DNA of 42,898 nt from Nocardia thailandica NBRC 100428 (GCF_000308795.1 NZ_BAGK01000228.1:1-42898); one strand, 5' to 3'; counted from the first letter of the stretch, positions 10,397 through 19,099 are shown. Numbers and translations are program-made. The notes: generated by a model not told the origin, from the letters alone.

Positions 10397-12874
10397 GTGG
10401 GTATCGAGATCCCCGACTCCCTGCAGTGGGTCGCGAAATACATTCTCGGCGCCGGTGACTGGCCCGAAGGCGACGAAACCGCCATGCGGCGGCTCGCCGA
10501 CGCCTGGACGTCGATGGCCGACACGCTCAACACCGTCGACGACGAGGCCGCGAGCGCACTCAACGCCGCGCTGACCGCGCTGTCCGAGGGCGACACCCAC
10601 GACGCCATCGCCGCCTACCGCGACAAGCTCCTCGCCGGCGACGAGGCCGCGTTCACCGCCATCGCCAACTACTGCCGGAAACAGGCCGAACTGCTCGACG
10701 ACGGCGCCAACGACATCGAGCAGACCAAGCTCGTCATCATCGGCACCATGATCGTGGCCGCCGCCGAACTGGTGGCCGCGGGCCTGACCGCCTGGACCGG
10801 CATCGGCGCCGCCGCCGGCGTGGCGGCCCGCGTCGCCGCGCAGGTCGCGGTGCGCATAGCGATGAAACAGTTGCTGACTCGCATGATCGCGCGGGGCATC
10901 GCCAAGGCGATGGCGCGCGCGGCGCTGCGCGGCGCCGCGTTCGAGGCGCTGGAGGAGGGCGGCATCGACGCCGCGGCCCGCGCCATCCAGGTCGCCAAGG
11001 GCGACCGGTCCATGGACAAGTTCGGCTGGTCCGACCTCGCCCTGGCGACCTTCGGCGGGATGGTGGGTGGCGCCGTCGGCGGCGGCCTCGGCGGCTCCAA
11101 GCTCGGCGGTCTCGGCGACGACGTCTCGAGCGGACTGGGCAAGCTCGCCGCCAAATCGGCGGTCGGCGCCGGAACCGAACTCGCCGCCGACCTCTCGGCC
11201 CAGGTCGCCGCCGCGGGCGCGGGCGCGGCCTTCCTCGACCAGGAGTTCAAGCTCGACGTCGGCCTCGACACCTTCACCTCGGCCGGCGCGGGCGGCATCC
11301 AGAGCGGACTCGAATCCAGCCTGCACAGCTCCGGCGAGGCACCGACCGTCCCCGACCTCGGCGACACCAACCTCCCAGGAACCGGCTCGCCGACCAGCCC
11401 CGCGGGCACCGGATCCCCCGGCGGCACCGGCACTCCCGCAGGAGCAGGCTCCCCCGACACCGGCGCCCCCACCTCCCCCGCGGGCACCGGCACCCCCGGC
11501 GGCACGGGAACCCCCGAAGGCACCGGCACACCCGGCACCGGCGACCCCAGCGCGACGGCACCCGCGTCCACCGGCGCACCCGACGCGGGCACCGGCGCCC
11601 CGAACTCGCCCGGCGACACGGGCACCCCCGGCGGAAGCCCCAGTGGCACAGGCAGTCCCGCGGGCGACGGAACGCCCGCCAACGGCGTCGCCGGCGACGC
11701 GGGCGGAAACCCCAGTGGCACAGCCAGTCCGGCAGGCGACGGAACGCCCGCCAACGGCGGCCCCGCCGGAACCGGCACCCCCAGCGCACCGGACAACGGC
11801 GCGGGCTCCACCAACCCGGCAGGGACCGGCACACCGTCCGCCCCGGGCGACACGGCCCTGGGCACCCCACAGTCGCCCGGTACACCGGGCGATACCTCGC
11901 CGAGCGCCCCGTCCGCACCAGGCGACACCTCGCCCGCCTCCCCCTCCGCTCCGGGCGACACCACTCCGAGCACGCCCCCACCCCGGGCGACACATCCCCC
12001 AACTCCCCCTCCACCCCGGGTGAGACCACCCCCGGCACCCCGTCCACCCCCGGCGATACCACCGCGAACTCCCCGTCACCGAGCACCCCGTCCACACCGG
12101 GCGACACCCCCTCCACCCCCGGCGCGACATCACCGGGCACCCCCTCCACTCCCGGCGACACCACCCCGAACTCCCCGCCGCCGAGCGCACCGTCCACCAC
12201 GGGCGACATCCCCTCCACTCCCGGCGGCACGAACCCGACCGCCCCGAGCGCCCCCAACCCGGGCACGCCGACCACCCCCGGAGACACCTCCCCCACCGGC
12301 ACTCCCACCACCACGACGCCGAGCACCCCGCAGGCAGCCGGCGCGAATCCCAACAGCGCGCCCAACCCCACCGGCGCACAGACCACCCCCACCCCGTCGT
12401 CGCTGGACCTCCCTCCGGCCGATGCCACCACGCCGGCCCAACCGGGAATCTCCACCGAACCGTCGACCGCCCAGCCGAACTCGACGACGACACCGAGCCA
12501 ACCGGCAACCACAACGCCGTCCCAGCCGGGTATCACGACGCCGTCCCCCTCCACGACGACGCCGAGCCAACCCGGCCTCACCACCCCGGGCAACCCCGGC
12601 ACCACACCGGCCACCGACACCCCGGCATCGACCCCGTCGACCACGACGCCGACCACCACAACCCCCACCCCGGCCGCCACGCACCAGAGCCCGACCACAC
12701 CCAGCCAGCCCGGCCTCACCACCCCCACACAGCCCGGCCTCACCCCGACCACCGGACACCTCCCGTCGACCCCGAACCCGTCGACCACCACCCAGCCCGA
12801 TCCCGCCGCCAACCTCCAGCACCAGGCCACCGACACCACGACGGCCGCCGCCACCACCCCCGGCTCGACCCTGA
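10397..12874 (+). CDS. CpnT-like type VII polymorphic toxin, N-terminal part (frameshifted)
   Basis: Residues 1-110 form a helical WXG100-like domain with the GAGDWPEGDETAMRRLADAW motif of CpnT-type N-domains. An Ala-rich, helix- and membrane-prone segment (IIGTMIVAAAELVAAGLTAW onward) and a Gly/Ser region follow. From about residue 315 there is a long Thr/Pro/Gly/Ser linker with SPAGTGTP and SAPGDTSP repeats. Past about 11975 this frame becomes Arg/Pro-rich nonsense and stops at 12874, while the PGDTSPNSPSTPG repeat theme continues one frame over. The gene therefore carries a frameshift in the C5 run at 11975-11979; the true protein would continue to 17553 (about 2380 residues). It could be a real mutation, phase variation or a sequencing error. 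GTG start. Confidence 0.8.
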   Translation: MGIEIPDSLQWVAKYILGAGDWPEGDETAMRRLADAWTSMADTLNTVDDEAASALNAALTALSEGDTHDAIAAYRDKLLAGDEAAFTAIANYCRKQAELLDDGANDIEQTKLVIIGTMIVAAAELVAAGLTAWTGIGAAAGVAARVAAQVAVRIAMKQLLTRMIARGIAKAMARAALRGAAFEALEEGGIDAAARAIQVAKGDRSMDKFGWSDLALATFGGMVGGAVGGGLGGSKLGGLGDDVSSGLGKLAAKSAVGAGTELAADLSAQVAAAGAGAAFLDQEFKLDVGLDTFTSAGAGGIQSGLESSLHSSGEAPTVPDLGDTNLPGTGSPTSPAGTGSPGGTGTPAGAGSPDTGAPTSPAGTGTPGGTGTPEGTGTPGTGDPSATAPASTGAPDAGTGAPNSPGDTGTPGGSPSGTGSPAGDGTPANGVAGDAGGNPSGTASPAGDGTPANGGPAGTGTPSAPDNGAGSTNPAGTGTPSAPGDTALGTPQSPGTPGDTSPSAPSAPGDTSPASPSAPGDTTPSTPPPRATHPPTPPPPRVRPPPAPRPPPAIPPRTPRHRAPRPHRATPPPPPARHHRAPPPLPATPPRTPRRRAHRPPRATSPPLPAARTRPPRAPPTRARRPPPETPPPPALPPPRRRAPRRQPARIPTARPTPPAHRPPPPRRRWTSLRPMPPRRPNRESPPNRRPPSRTRRRHRANRQPQRRPSRVSRRRPPPRRRRANPASPPRATPAPHRPPTPRHRPRRPRRRPPQPPPRPPRTRARPHPASPASPPPHSPASPRPPDTSRRPRTRRPPPSPIPPPTSSTRPPTPRRPPPPPPARP
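11631..11774 (+). repeat. 72-bp tandem duplication in the toxin linker
   Basis: Two units of 72 bases (11631-11702 and 11703-11774) are nearly identical over their first 50-odd bases, each carrying GGCACA...GGAACGCCCGCCAACGGCG. The period is 24 codons, so the Thr/Pro/Gly linker changes length without losing frame. It lies upstream of the frameshift. Confidence 0.75.
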
Positions 12875-15800
12875 GCCCGGGTCAAACGACAGCCACCCCC
12901 AGCACCACCCCTCCGGTTCAATCCACACCCACCAACAACCCCGTCGGCCCGGTCGGAACGCCGCTCACCACCCCGCCCAACCAGGCAGCTCCGAGTTCTC
13001 CCCAACGCTCCACACCCCCGCGCACGATCACCCCCTCCGATCGATCCGCCGGGACAACGCCTCCCACCGACGCGTCGCCGACGAACACGGACTCGCCCGG
13101 CCCGCCGCCCACGGAAGCGAACGATCGCGCCACGACCCTTCCGTCCACCGGGGCGACATCGCGCACCGACACCCGGCCGGTCGCCGATTCGGCCACCACA
13201 CCCGCCCCGAACGCGACGCCCCCGGCGGTCGAGAGCGAATCCCCCGCAGCCCGATCAGCGAACTCCGCACAGCCATCCACAGAATTCGACTCCCCGGCCG
13301 TCGAGAACGCCGCGCGTGCGCGTCGGAGCCGCGAAGCGCTGCGCGCCACGACCCCCGCGGACAACCGCGCTCTCCGCGTCACCCCCTTCCCGGGCAAGCC
13401 CTACCTGAGCGCGTCCTACCCGCACGCGCCCGGCGGTCCCGCCCAGGTCGTCCGCATCACGACGGCGGTCACCGGCACGGACCCCGCCGCCGTCGACACG
13501 CTGTCGGATCGCCTGCAACTCGCGACCGACCTGTCGTTCAACCAGGGGCACCGTTTCCCGATCGGCTCCGAGGTCGTCATCGACACCGTGCCGTCGACGG
13601 ATCCGACGACGGCCGACCTCGTCATCGATGCCGACACCGATCCCTCCCTCGACGACCTGGCGAACTCGATCCGCGATCACCTCGGCCTTCCCACCCGGGA
13701 CACCGATCCCGCCCTCACCCCAGCCGATATCGAATCCATCGGCGGACACATCGACCAGGCCGCCCTCCGCCAGCAGCACCAACCGTCCTGGGCCGACCAG
13801 CACCCGGCCGTCGATACCGAGCCGGCGCACAGCACGCCCGCCTCTCCCGACAGTGCGCCGCCCGCCCGGCCGAGCACCCCCGGAAACGTCGAGGCCACCG
13901 CCCCGACCACGAATTCACCGACCACCCCGGGAACCAGCCCTACCCCTCCACCCGGCAGCCACCCCCTGCCACAGCACCAGGGGCCGCTCCCGTCCCAGAA
14001 CCACAACGTCCCGGTCGTGAATGCGGCGCTGGCCAACCAGAATTGGCAAGACCGCATGCGGTTCCGCAACCGCGCGCCCCAGGCGCGAAACCAGTTCCGG
14101 AACCCCAGCACCGGCCGGTGGGTCGACTGGGAGAACCACGACAACAAGGTCGACCAGCCGGTATCGGTCGTCCGCCTGCGCGTCTTCATCGGGGGGAACC
14201 TGCCACCGCACGTCCGCGCGCAGATCGAGTCCGAGCTGGCGAGGATCGCCGACACGTCCCTCAACGCCAACCCCAACGCCCGGCTGATCTCCGGCGACCC
14301 CCTCCTCATCGACATCCTGCCCGTCACCGATCCCGCTCAGTCGCACCTGATCATCGACCCGAACCAGATCACCAACTCCCACCAGCTCGAATCCGCGATC
14401 CGCCACCACCTCGGCATCTCCCCGCAGCACGGCGTGGGCATCACCGACGCCGACGCGCGGGAACTGAGCAACAACATCGCGCACGCGAACACACCGGCGA
14501 ACATCAGCGATCCGGGTGACCAGCGGGTCTACGGGCCGAACCGGCTCAGCAACGTCGAGCATCCTTCGTATCAGCACTACGTCGAAGATCTGCTTCGAGT
14601 GGGCAACTCGTTCGCCATCGGTGCCGATCCGCGGACCAACCCTTACGGATCCGCCGTCAACGATGGTGGCCCGACCGTGAATGGCCGAGGCAACAACTGT
14701 CTCGACTGCTCCCTGTCGGCTCTCTCATCCTTCTTCGGCGTGCCCGCTGTATCGGCGCCACGCACTCTGGATCAGCTGCCCGATGGCACCATCGATCGGC
14801 GTAGCGGCGAAATCGGTGGCACGCAGAGGGCCGAGGCCTGGCTCGGCGAGGGGCTCCGAGACATTCCGGGGCTGTCGGTCAGCGATCAGTTCGCCGCACT
14901 TCACGCGCAGATCGCCGCGATGGGACCGGGCTCGGCCGCGCTGGTCGTGAATACCTGGCATGCGCGCGACAGTGCCGGAAACCCGCTCTACAACCAGGAC
15001 GGCACTCCGTTCAGCAATTCTTCTCACGCGACAGTCATCGTGTATCCGCTGGGAGCGTCAGGCCCAGTGTGGTGGGATCCACAGCAGGGCACCACCTCCG
15101 ATACGCCTCCGCCTTCGATGGTGAGCCGAACGGCGGCGCTCTTCTTCACACCTATCAATCCACCGGGAGGAACGTCCCATGCCACAACCGGTCCGCACGC
15201 TGGAACAGGCACGTCACCTGCTGGCGACAGTGTTCGATCCGAACCGGGAATTCCTGGTGATCGAGAGCCGGCACGGCTGGGTGGCACAACCCCGGTTGAC
15301 AATGGAAGAGCAGCAGCAGGGGATGGGGCTCGGCCAGGGGAGCTTCGTGATCAACAAGGAAACCGGGGTGATCACCTCACACAGCAGCAGCTTGCCGATG
15401 GATCTGACCGGGCAGGAGTTCGACCAGGCGATCGAGAACCGAACGCCGGTTCAGGGGTATCAGGTCTACCCACCACAACGCCGAATCGACCTGAGGAAAG
15501 TGGCCGAGGATCAGAACACAATCCACTACCAACTGCTGATCACGGACCTGACGCGTCCGGACACACCCCCGACACCGGAACAGCTGACGATCACCAAGCA
15601 CCAGTACGGATATCACCCGACCTCGACGATGCACGCCATCGCGACCTCCTGGGCTTGGAGGGTGAACGAAACGACGGGAGCGTGGCCGAACGAGGGCACG
15701 ACCCAGGTGTAGGCCGCACCGAACCACATCCGCCCGCCGAGTCGAATCGGACCCCCGAAACTGCGGACACGGACACCCCTGCCCCTGAAACGACCCCAGA

Positions 15801-17553
15801 CCCCGCCGTCACCGCGACCAACGACCTCGACGCCATCCACGATCGACACGCAGAACAAACCCCCGCCGGCGTCTCCCATCACCGCGGCGACCCCACCATG
15901 GGCGACCTTCCCCACCGAGTCCCCGCCGACCCCAACCGCTTCACCGCCGACACCCACATCACCCCCGACGGATTCGCCCGCATCGGCGACCACACCCTCA
16001 CCCCCGAGGAATACGGCGACCTCCTTCACCGGTCAGGATGGGACGGAGTCTCGCCTATCCGACTGATCGGCTGTGACGCGTCAACCAACGGATTTGCCGA
16101 CCGATTGGCGCGACACCTTGGTGTCGAGGTACTGGCTCCCACTCAGCAAGCTTGGACCGACGACAACGGCAACGTCTTCAGCTCTGGCGCGGTGACCGAT
16201 ATCGATGGGAGCCGGACTCCGCGAGTGCCGCCGGATGGACAGTGGCAGACCCATCGTCCCGACGGCGGAGTTTCCTCGCACCCCTCGGCTCACCCTCCAA
16301 GCGCCCGGCTCGACGATCTGGACATTGGTTCCGCAGTAAGCCGCGCTAGGCCGGGTGATCGTACGACGCCCAGTCACAACGACATAGATTGGCGAGAACC
16401 GTCGTTCAATCAGACAGTGCGTCGTACGCTCCGGGAAGGCGAGCCTTTTTATAGCACTCACCGGAACCCAGCCGATAACCCGCCACTCGAACCCCTGACG
16501 AGGTACGAGGTCTCGGATTCAGCGGGGCGCCGCACAACTGTCTACACTGATGGATCGAATCCCCCAAGCATCACCCATATTGATGCCCACGTAGATAACA
16601 TGCGGACGGGATTCGATGGAAATACCCGAGCCAATCCTGATGCGAGCTACCCTCTGCCGAACGTCGATTACAGAGTGCACACTACAGACCCCGACCCATT
16701 CACCTTTCGCACAGATGATTCATGTCGCCCCGTATTCGACTTGGACAATTTCGGATCGCCGCACGGCAGCGATTACGAACCCGGAGGCGAACGCCACCGC
16801 GAAGTGCGTCAATGGAATCCAGAAACTCAGCCATTCAGCGACCTGACGGACCTGGATCCTGACACAAGGTATGACGTCTACAACGAAAGAGGAGAATGGC
16901 ATGGAACCTTCCATACCGGACCGACATTAGATCCGGAAACCGGTCGATCAACGTTCTCCCATATCGACACGTGGACCGGCGGAAACCCCGAACTCGGCAA
17001 CCCCGAGACTATGCGCAGGAATGACACACGCGCCCAGGGCGACGGACCGGCCGACGGGCTACCCCTCACCAATACACGGTATCGTGTCGACGACAGGGCA
17101 TTCCATACCGACGATGTAGGAAACGGAGCCGTATCGTTCAGACCGGACTACAGCCCTGGCAGCCATCCACCTCGATCCAACACCGTCCAGAACCGCGTGA
17201 AGCAGAGCGGCGAAGTGGACTACCCCGGCGAGACTTACCGTGGAGGACACACTCAGGATCACAGCGCAGGGTCGGTGAACGAAGCAATCGGACTGGTTGC
17301 GCAATTATGGCGAGAAAACAACATCCTGCGGCCTTCTACCGACCCCTCGAGTAGGCGCGAGCACAGCTGGGCACAGGCAGAGATGGACCGTAGACTCTCC
17401 CGGCGATCCGGTATACTGCTCGAGCGAGTACGGGTTTTCCCAACAGCCTCCTCCGTCGGAGTAACGCCCGATTACATTTACTGGAATGTGCAACAATACA
17501 ACCCGGTGACACGGGAAACCATCCTCCATTTCAGGAGCCACCGAAATTACTAA
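11977..17553 (+). CDS. CpnT-like polymorphic toxin, linker and toxin domains (continuation after frameshift)
   Basis: This frame has no plausible own start before GTG 13588, so it is read as the continuation of the gene at 10397. Order: Thr/Pro linker to about 13350; two related linker domains (13400-13770 and 14000-14500, each with VVR..., a Gly- or Ser-rich turn and a DHLGLP/HHLGIS helix); a papain-fold glutamine-deamidase-like toxin domain (about 14530-15170) with NNCLDCSLS (Cys codon 14698), SHATVIV (His 15025) and WWDPQQG (Asp 15076); a stretch that overlaps the Imm35 gene; a caspase/DUF4347-like linker domain (15930-16260, IRLIGCDASTNGFADRL); four RYxV repeats; and a C-terminal DNA/RNA non-specific-endonuclease-like domain (YRGGHTQDHSAGS, His codon 17248, then NEAIGLVAQ). 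The two-toxin reading frame is unusual and may be a fused displaced cassette. Confidence 0.75.
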   Translation, partial: PTPGDTSPNSPSTPGETTPGTPSTPGDTTANSPSPSTPSTPGDTPSTPGATSPGTPSTPGDTTPNSPPPSAPSTTGDIPSTPGGTNPTAPSAPNPGTPTTPGDTSPTGTPTTTTPSTPQAAGANPNSAPNPTGAQTTPTPSSLDLPPADATTPAQPGISTEPSTAQPNSTTTPSQPATTTPSQPGITTPSPSTTTPSQPGLTTPGNPGTTPATDTPASTPSTTTPTTTTPTPAATHQSPTTPSQPGLTTPTQPGLTPTTGHLPSTPNPSTTTQPDPAANLQHQATDTTTAAATTPGSTLSPGQTTATPSTTPPVQSTPTNNPVGPVGTPLTTPPNQAAPSSPQRSTPPRTITPSDRSAGTTPPTDASPTNTDSPGPPPTEANDRATTLPSTGATSRTDTRPVADSATTPAPNATPPAVESESPAARSANSAQPSTEFDSPAVENAARARRSREALRATTPADNRALRVTPFPGKPYLSASYPHAPGGPAQVVRITTAVTGTDPAAVDTLSDRLQLATDLSFNQGHRFPIGSEVVIDTVPSTDPTTADLVIDADTDPSLDDLANSIRDHLGLPTRDTDPALTPADIESIGGHIDQAALRQQHQPSWADQHPAVDTEPAHSTPASPDSAPPARPSTPGNVEATAPTTNSPTTPGTSPTPPPGSHPLPQHQGPLPSQNHNVPVVNAALANQNWQDRMRFRNRAPQARNQFRNPSTGRWVDWENHDNKVDQPVSVVRLRVFIGGNLPPHVRAQIESELARIADTSLNANPNARLISGDPLLIDILPVTDPAQSHLIIDPNQITNSHQLESAIRHHLGISPQHGVGITDADARELSNNIAHANTPANISDPGDQRVYGPNRLSNVEHPSYQHYVEDLLRVGNSFAIGADPRTNPYGSAVNDGGPTVNGRGNNCLDCSLSALSSFFGVPAVSAPRTLDQLPDGTIDRRSGEIGGTQRAEAWLGEGLRDIPGLSVSDQFAALHAQIAAMGPGSAALVVNTWHARDSAGNPLYNQDGTPFSNSSHATVIVYPLGASGPVWWDPQQGTTSDTPPPSMVSRTAALFFTPINPPGGTSHATTGPHAGTGTSPAGDSVRSEPGIPGDREPARLGGTTPVDNGRAAAGDGARPGELRDQQGNRGDHLTQQQLADGSDRAGVRPGDREPNAGSGVSGLPTTTPNRPEESGRGSEHNPLPTADHGPDASGHTPDTGTADDHQAPVRISPDLDDARHRDLLGLEGERNDGSVAERGHDPGVGRTEPHPPAESNRTPETADTDTPAPETTPDPAVTATNDLDAIHDRHAEQTPAGVSHHRGDPTMGDLPHRVPADPNRFTADTHITPDGFARIGDHTLTPEEYGDLLHRSGWDGVSPIRLIGCDASTNGFADRLARHLGVEVLAPTQQAWTDDNGNVFSSGAVTDIDGSRTPRVPPDGQWQTHRPDGGVSSHPSAHPPSARLDDLDIGSAVSRARPGDRTTPSHNDIDWREPSFNQTVRRTLREGEPFYSTHRNPADNPPLEPLTRYEVSDSAGRRTTVYTDGSNPPSITHIDAHVDNMRTGFDGNTRANPDASYPLPNVDYRVHTTDPDPFTFRTDDSCRPVFDLDNFGSPHGSDYEPGGERHREVRQWNPETQPFSDLTDLDPDTRYDVYNERGEWHGTFHTGPTLDPETGRSTFSHIDTWTGGNPELGNPETMRRNDTRAQGDGPADGLPLTNTRYRVDDRAFHTDDVGNGAVSFRPDYSPGSHPPRSNTVQNRVKQSGEVDYPGETYRGGHTQDHSAGSVNEAIGLVAQLWRENNILRPSTDPSSRREHSWAQAEMDRRLSRRSGILLERVRVFPTASSVGVTPDYIYWNVQQYNPVTRETILHFRSHRNY
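15179..15712 (+). CDS. Imm35/YrhB-like immunity protein, nested in the toxin reading frame
   Basis: 177 residues, in a different frame from the surrounding toxin. ATG follows GGGAGG by eight bases. The core IESRHGWVAQ...GLGQGSFVINKETGVITSHSS fits YrhB-like immunity domains (Imm35), a family linked to papain-fold toxins. It therefore probably neutralises the deamidase-like domain that ends just before its start. A paralogue at 19691-20245 aligns over the whole length, including the N-terminal PxxVRT and the GxGAYVISKATGVITEHSS segment, which confirms that this frame is protein-coding. The toxin frame has no stop anywhere across this gene, so both frames are open for 534 bases. Confidence 0.8.
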   Translation: MPQPVRTLEQARHLLATVFDPNREFLVIESRHGWVAQPRLTMEEQQQGMGLGQGSFVINKETGVITSHSSSLPMDLTGQEFDQAIENRTPVQGYQVYPPQRRIDLRKVAEDQNTIHYQLLITDLTRPDTPPTPEQLTITKHQYGYHPTSTMHAIATSWAWRVNETTGAWPNEGTTQV

Positions 17554-17561
17554 GGAGTCCC

Positions 17562-18461
17562 GTGAGCATTCCGCACCCGCTCGAACGTGCCACACATCTG
17601 CCACGTTCGGAAGAGGACCGATTTCATCTGAGCGCCCAGCTGATAAATTGGGTTGCGGGGCGGATACTCGACGCTGCCGAGCCGGGGTGGGCCCGCATCG
17701 AGGTCAAGGTTCTCGGCTCCGGCCTGGACTACGACGTGAAGTACGCGATACTCAACGCCGACGGCTCGACGGGAGTCGGCGAGTTCCCAGCGGTAGCCAT
17801 GCGCGCAATCGACGATCTTCGCCATCTTCGTTATGAAGAGGAGCTCGGTACCTGGTTCTCCTTGCGCATGCACCTCGAGCCACCGGATTATCTCGACGCG
17901 AAGTATAATGTCGATGTGGACCCGCTGTGGGATCCTCCGATCGACGCCAGCGCCTACCAGGAAGATCTCAGGTACTTCCCGAGAACAGAAGCCAACATCC
18001 CTCGCTGGCTCCAACAGAAGCTGCACCCGAATAGACTGTTGCCCCGGATACTTCCTCAGCCCGACCAACTGGCCTGGTACAAAGATCTCGTAGTATCCCA
18101 GGTTTACGTCTCACTGCCGGTCGGGTGGACGTATGCACAGCTCCATTTTCGCGAGCTGGGCAATCAGCGAGAACTGAACGGTTTGGTCCAGGACATTTCG
18201 GGCAAATTGACTCCATGGACACCACCGGTCGCGGTTGCAGACCGATTCAGTGAGCTGCGCTCCGCGTCGCGAACCCCATCGGAATCGTGGTTCTCCGCAC
18301 GTTTCGAACTCAAATTTGGGGATAGCTCTGCGAGGATCATTACTCGTGGAAATTCCGAGCCTGCATGGTCAACGCCACCGAGCGAGAACGACTTCACTGA
18401 AGAAATCGAGCAATTCCGTTTGAACGATGTTCCGATCCCCGACTGGCTGACCCGACGGTAG
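17562..18461 (+). CDS. Two-domain immunity-like protein (YezG/DUF600-type pattern)
   Basis: 299 residues from GTG 17562, with AAGGAG a few bases upstream and only 8 bases after the toxin stop. It consists of two related halves (about 20-155 and 165-299). Each has GWxxxxL/V..., then a helix, a GTWFS.R or ESWFSARF strand, and a closing FPRTEANIPRWL or FRLNDVPIPDWL motif. The same pattern occurs in the next two genes. Position directly behind the endonuclease-like domain suggests it is the cognate immunity protein; nuclease toxins of the YeeF type are known to pair with YezG/DUF600 proteins. The family assignment rests on pattern only. Lower GC than the surrounding core genes. Confidence 0.7.
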   Translation: MSIPHPLERATHLPRSEEDRFHLSAQLINWVAGRILDAAEPGWARIEVKVLGSGLDYDVKYAILNADGSTGVGEFPAVAMRAIDDLRHLRYEEELGTWFSLRMHLEPPDYLDAKYNVDVDPLWDPPIDASAYQEDLRYFPRTEANIPRWLQQKLHPNRLLPRILPQPDQLAWYKDLVVSQVYVSLPVGWTYAQLHFRELGNQRELNGLVQDISGKLTPWTPPVAVADRFSELRSASRTPSESWFSARFELKFGDSSARIITRGNSEPAWSTPPSENDFTEEIEQFRLNDVPIPDWLTRR

Positions 18462-18670
18462 CACCCACCTACCCGGCTCGGTTCGGATAACCGGCCCCTC
18501 CCCTGCGCACGTGGCAAGCAAAATGACCGTCTCATCGACACCGCAACGCGCCTCGACTCAGCCGGTTCGGGTCCCCGGAGTGCACCGGGGGCTGCACTCA
18601 GACCACGCGAGCCCAGCGAATCGCCGGGCGGCATCGGACCCACTCGCATTCGACTGATAGGCAACTCCCG
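18462..18670 (+). other. Cassette remnant between immunity genes
   Basis: No intact gene. One frame reads ATRLDSAGSGP...GIGPTRIRLIGNS and then breaks. The RIRLIG end matches PIRLIGCD in the caspase-like linker domain of the toxin (about 16050). It is most simply a leftover of a displaced toxin linker, but the match is short. Confidence 0.35.
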
Positions 18671-19099
18671 TTGTCCCTTGATTTCTACGAAGACCGCGCA
18701 AACGAACTATCCAGCGACGTATGCGCGCTCATGGCCCGAGTCGTGCACCCGACCAATTGGTTCAGAATCGAACTCGTCTATCTCGCCGCTGGCGACGCAA
18801 GCGAGATCAGTCTCTATGGTTCATGGAAGCACGAGGTAAGAGAAATCGAGACAACACGTCCTGAGATCGAAATCCCTCTCCAGGAACTGCGTCGCATAAT
18901 GTACTCACCCGGCGCAGGAACCTGGTTCCTGGCGAGATTCTATCTCGAGCCGGATATGACGAGTACCGTCGTGTACGACTTCGACTACGATCCGAAATTC
19001 AAGAAGAACCTCGACTCGTCCGTTTGGCGGCAGGAGCTCGAACGTTTTCCGCGGGATCCCGAATACCTGCCGAGATGGCTGAAGGAGGCCGCCGCATGA
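18671..19099 (+). CDS. Immunity-like protein, single-domain relative of the preceding gene
   Basis: 142 residues, TTG start. NWFRIELVYLAAGD near residue 30, GTWFLARFYLEPD near residue 80, YDFDYDPKF and the closing RQELERFPRDPEYLPRWL match the first half of the protein at 17562 in order and spacing. The stop overlaps the ATG of the next immunity-like gene (ATGA). No cognate toxin domain lies directly upstream, only a short linker remnant, so this is probably an orphan immunity gene kept to protect against sibling strains' toxins. Start choice is weak: no clear Shine-Dalgarno sequence, and the frame is open a little upstream. Confidence 0.7.
   Translation: MSLDFYEDRANELSSDVCALMARVVHPTNWFRIELVYLAAGDASEISLYGSWKHEVREIETTRPEIEIPLQELRRIMYSPGAGTWFLARFYLEPDMTSTVVYDFDYDPKFKKNLDSSVWRQELERFPRDPEYLPRWLKEAAA

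Noticed and set aside
11970..11990. Programmed ribosomal frameshift
   Set aside because: No X_XXY_YYZ slippery site of the classic kind and no evident downstream stimulatory structure could be established; simple indel or slippage in the C-run is a simpler reading.
10085..12514. 809-codon minus-strand frame opposite the toxin N-terminal part
   Set aside because: Gly/Arg/Val-rich mirror of the Thr/Pro/Ala-rich toxin linker, with no domain.
11350..13000. Dense short repeats that could suggest a CRISPR array
   Set aside because: Repeats are degenerate codon-level Thr/Pro/Gly repeats of variable spacing in an open frame, without conserved repeat-spacer periodicity.
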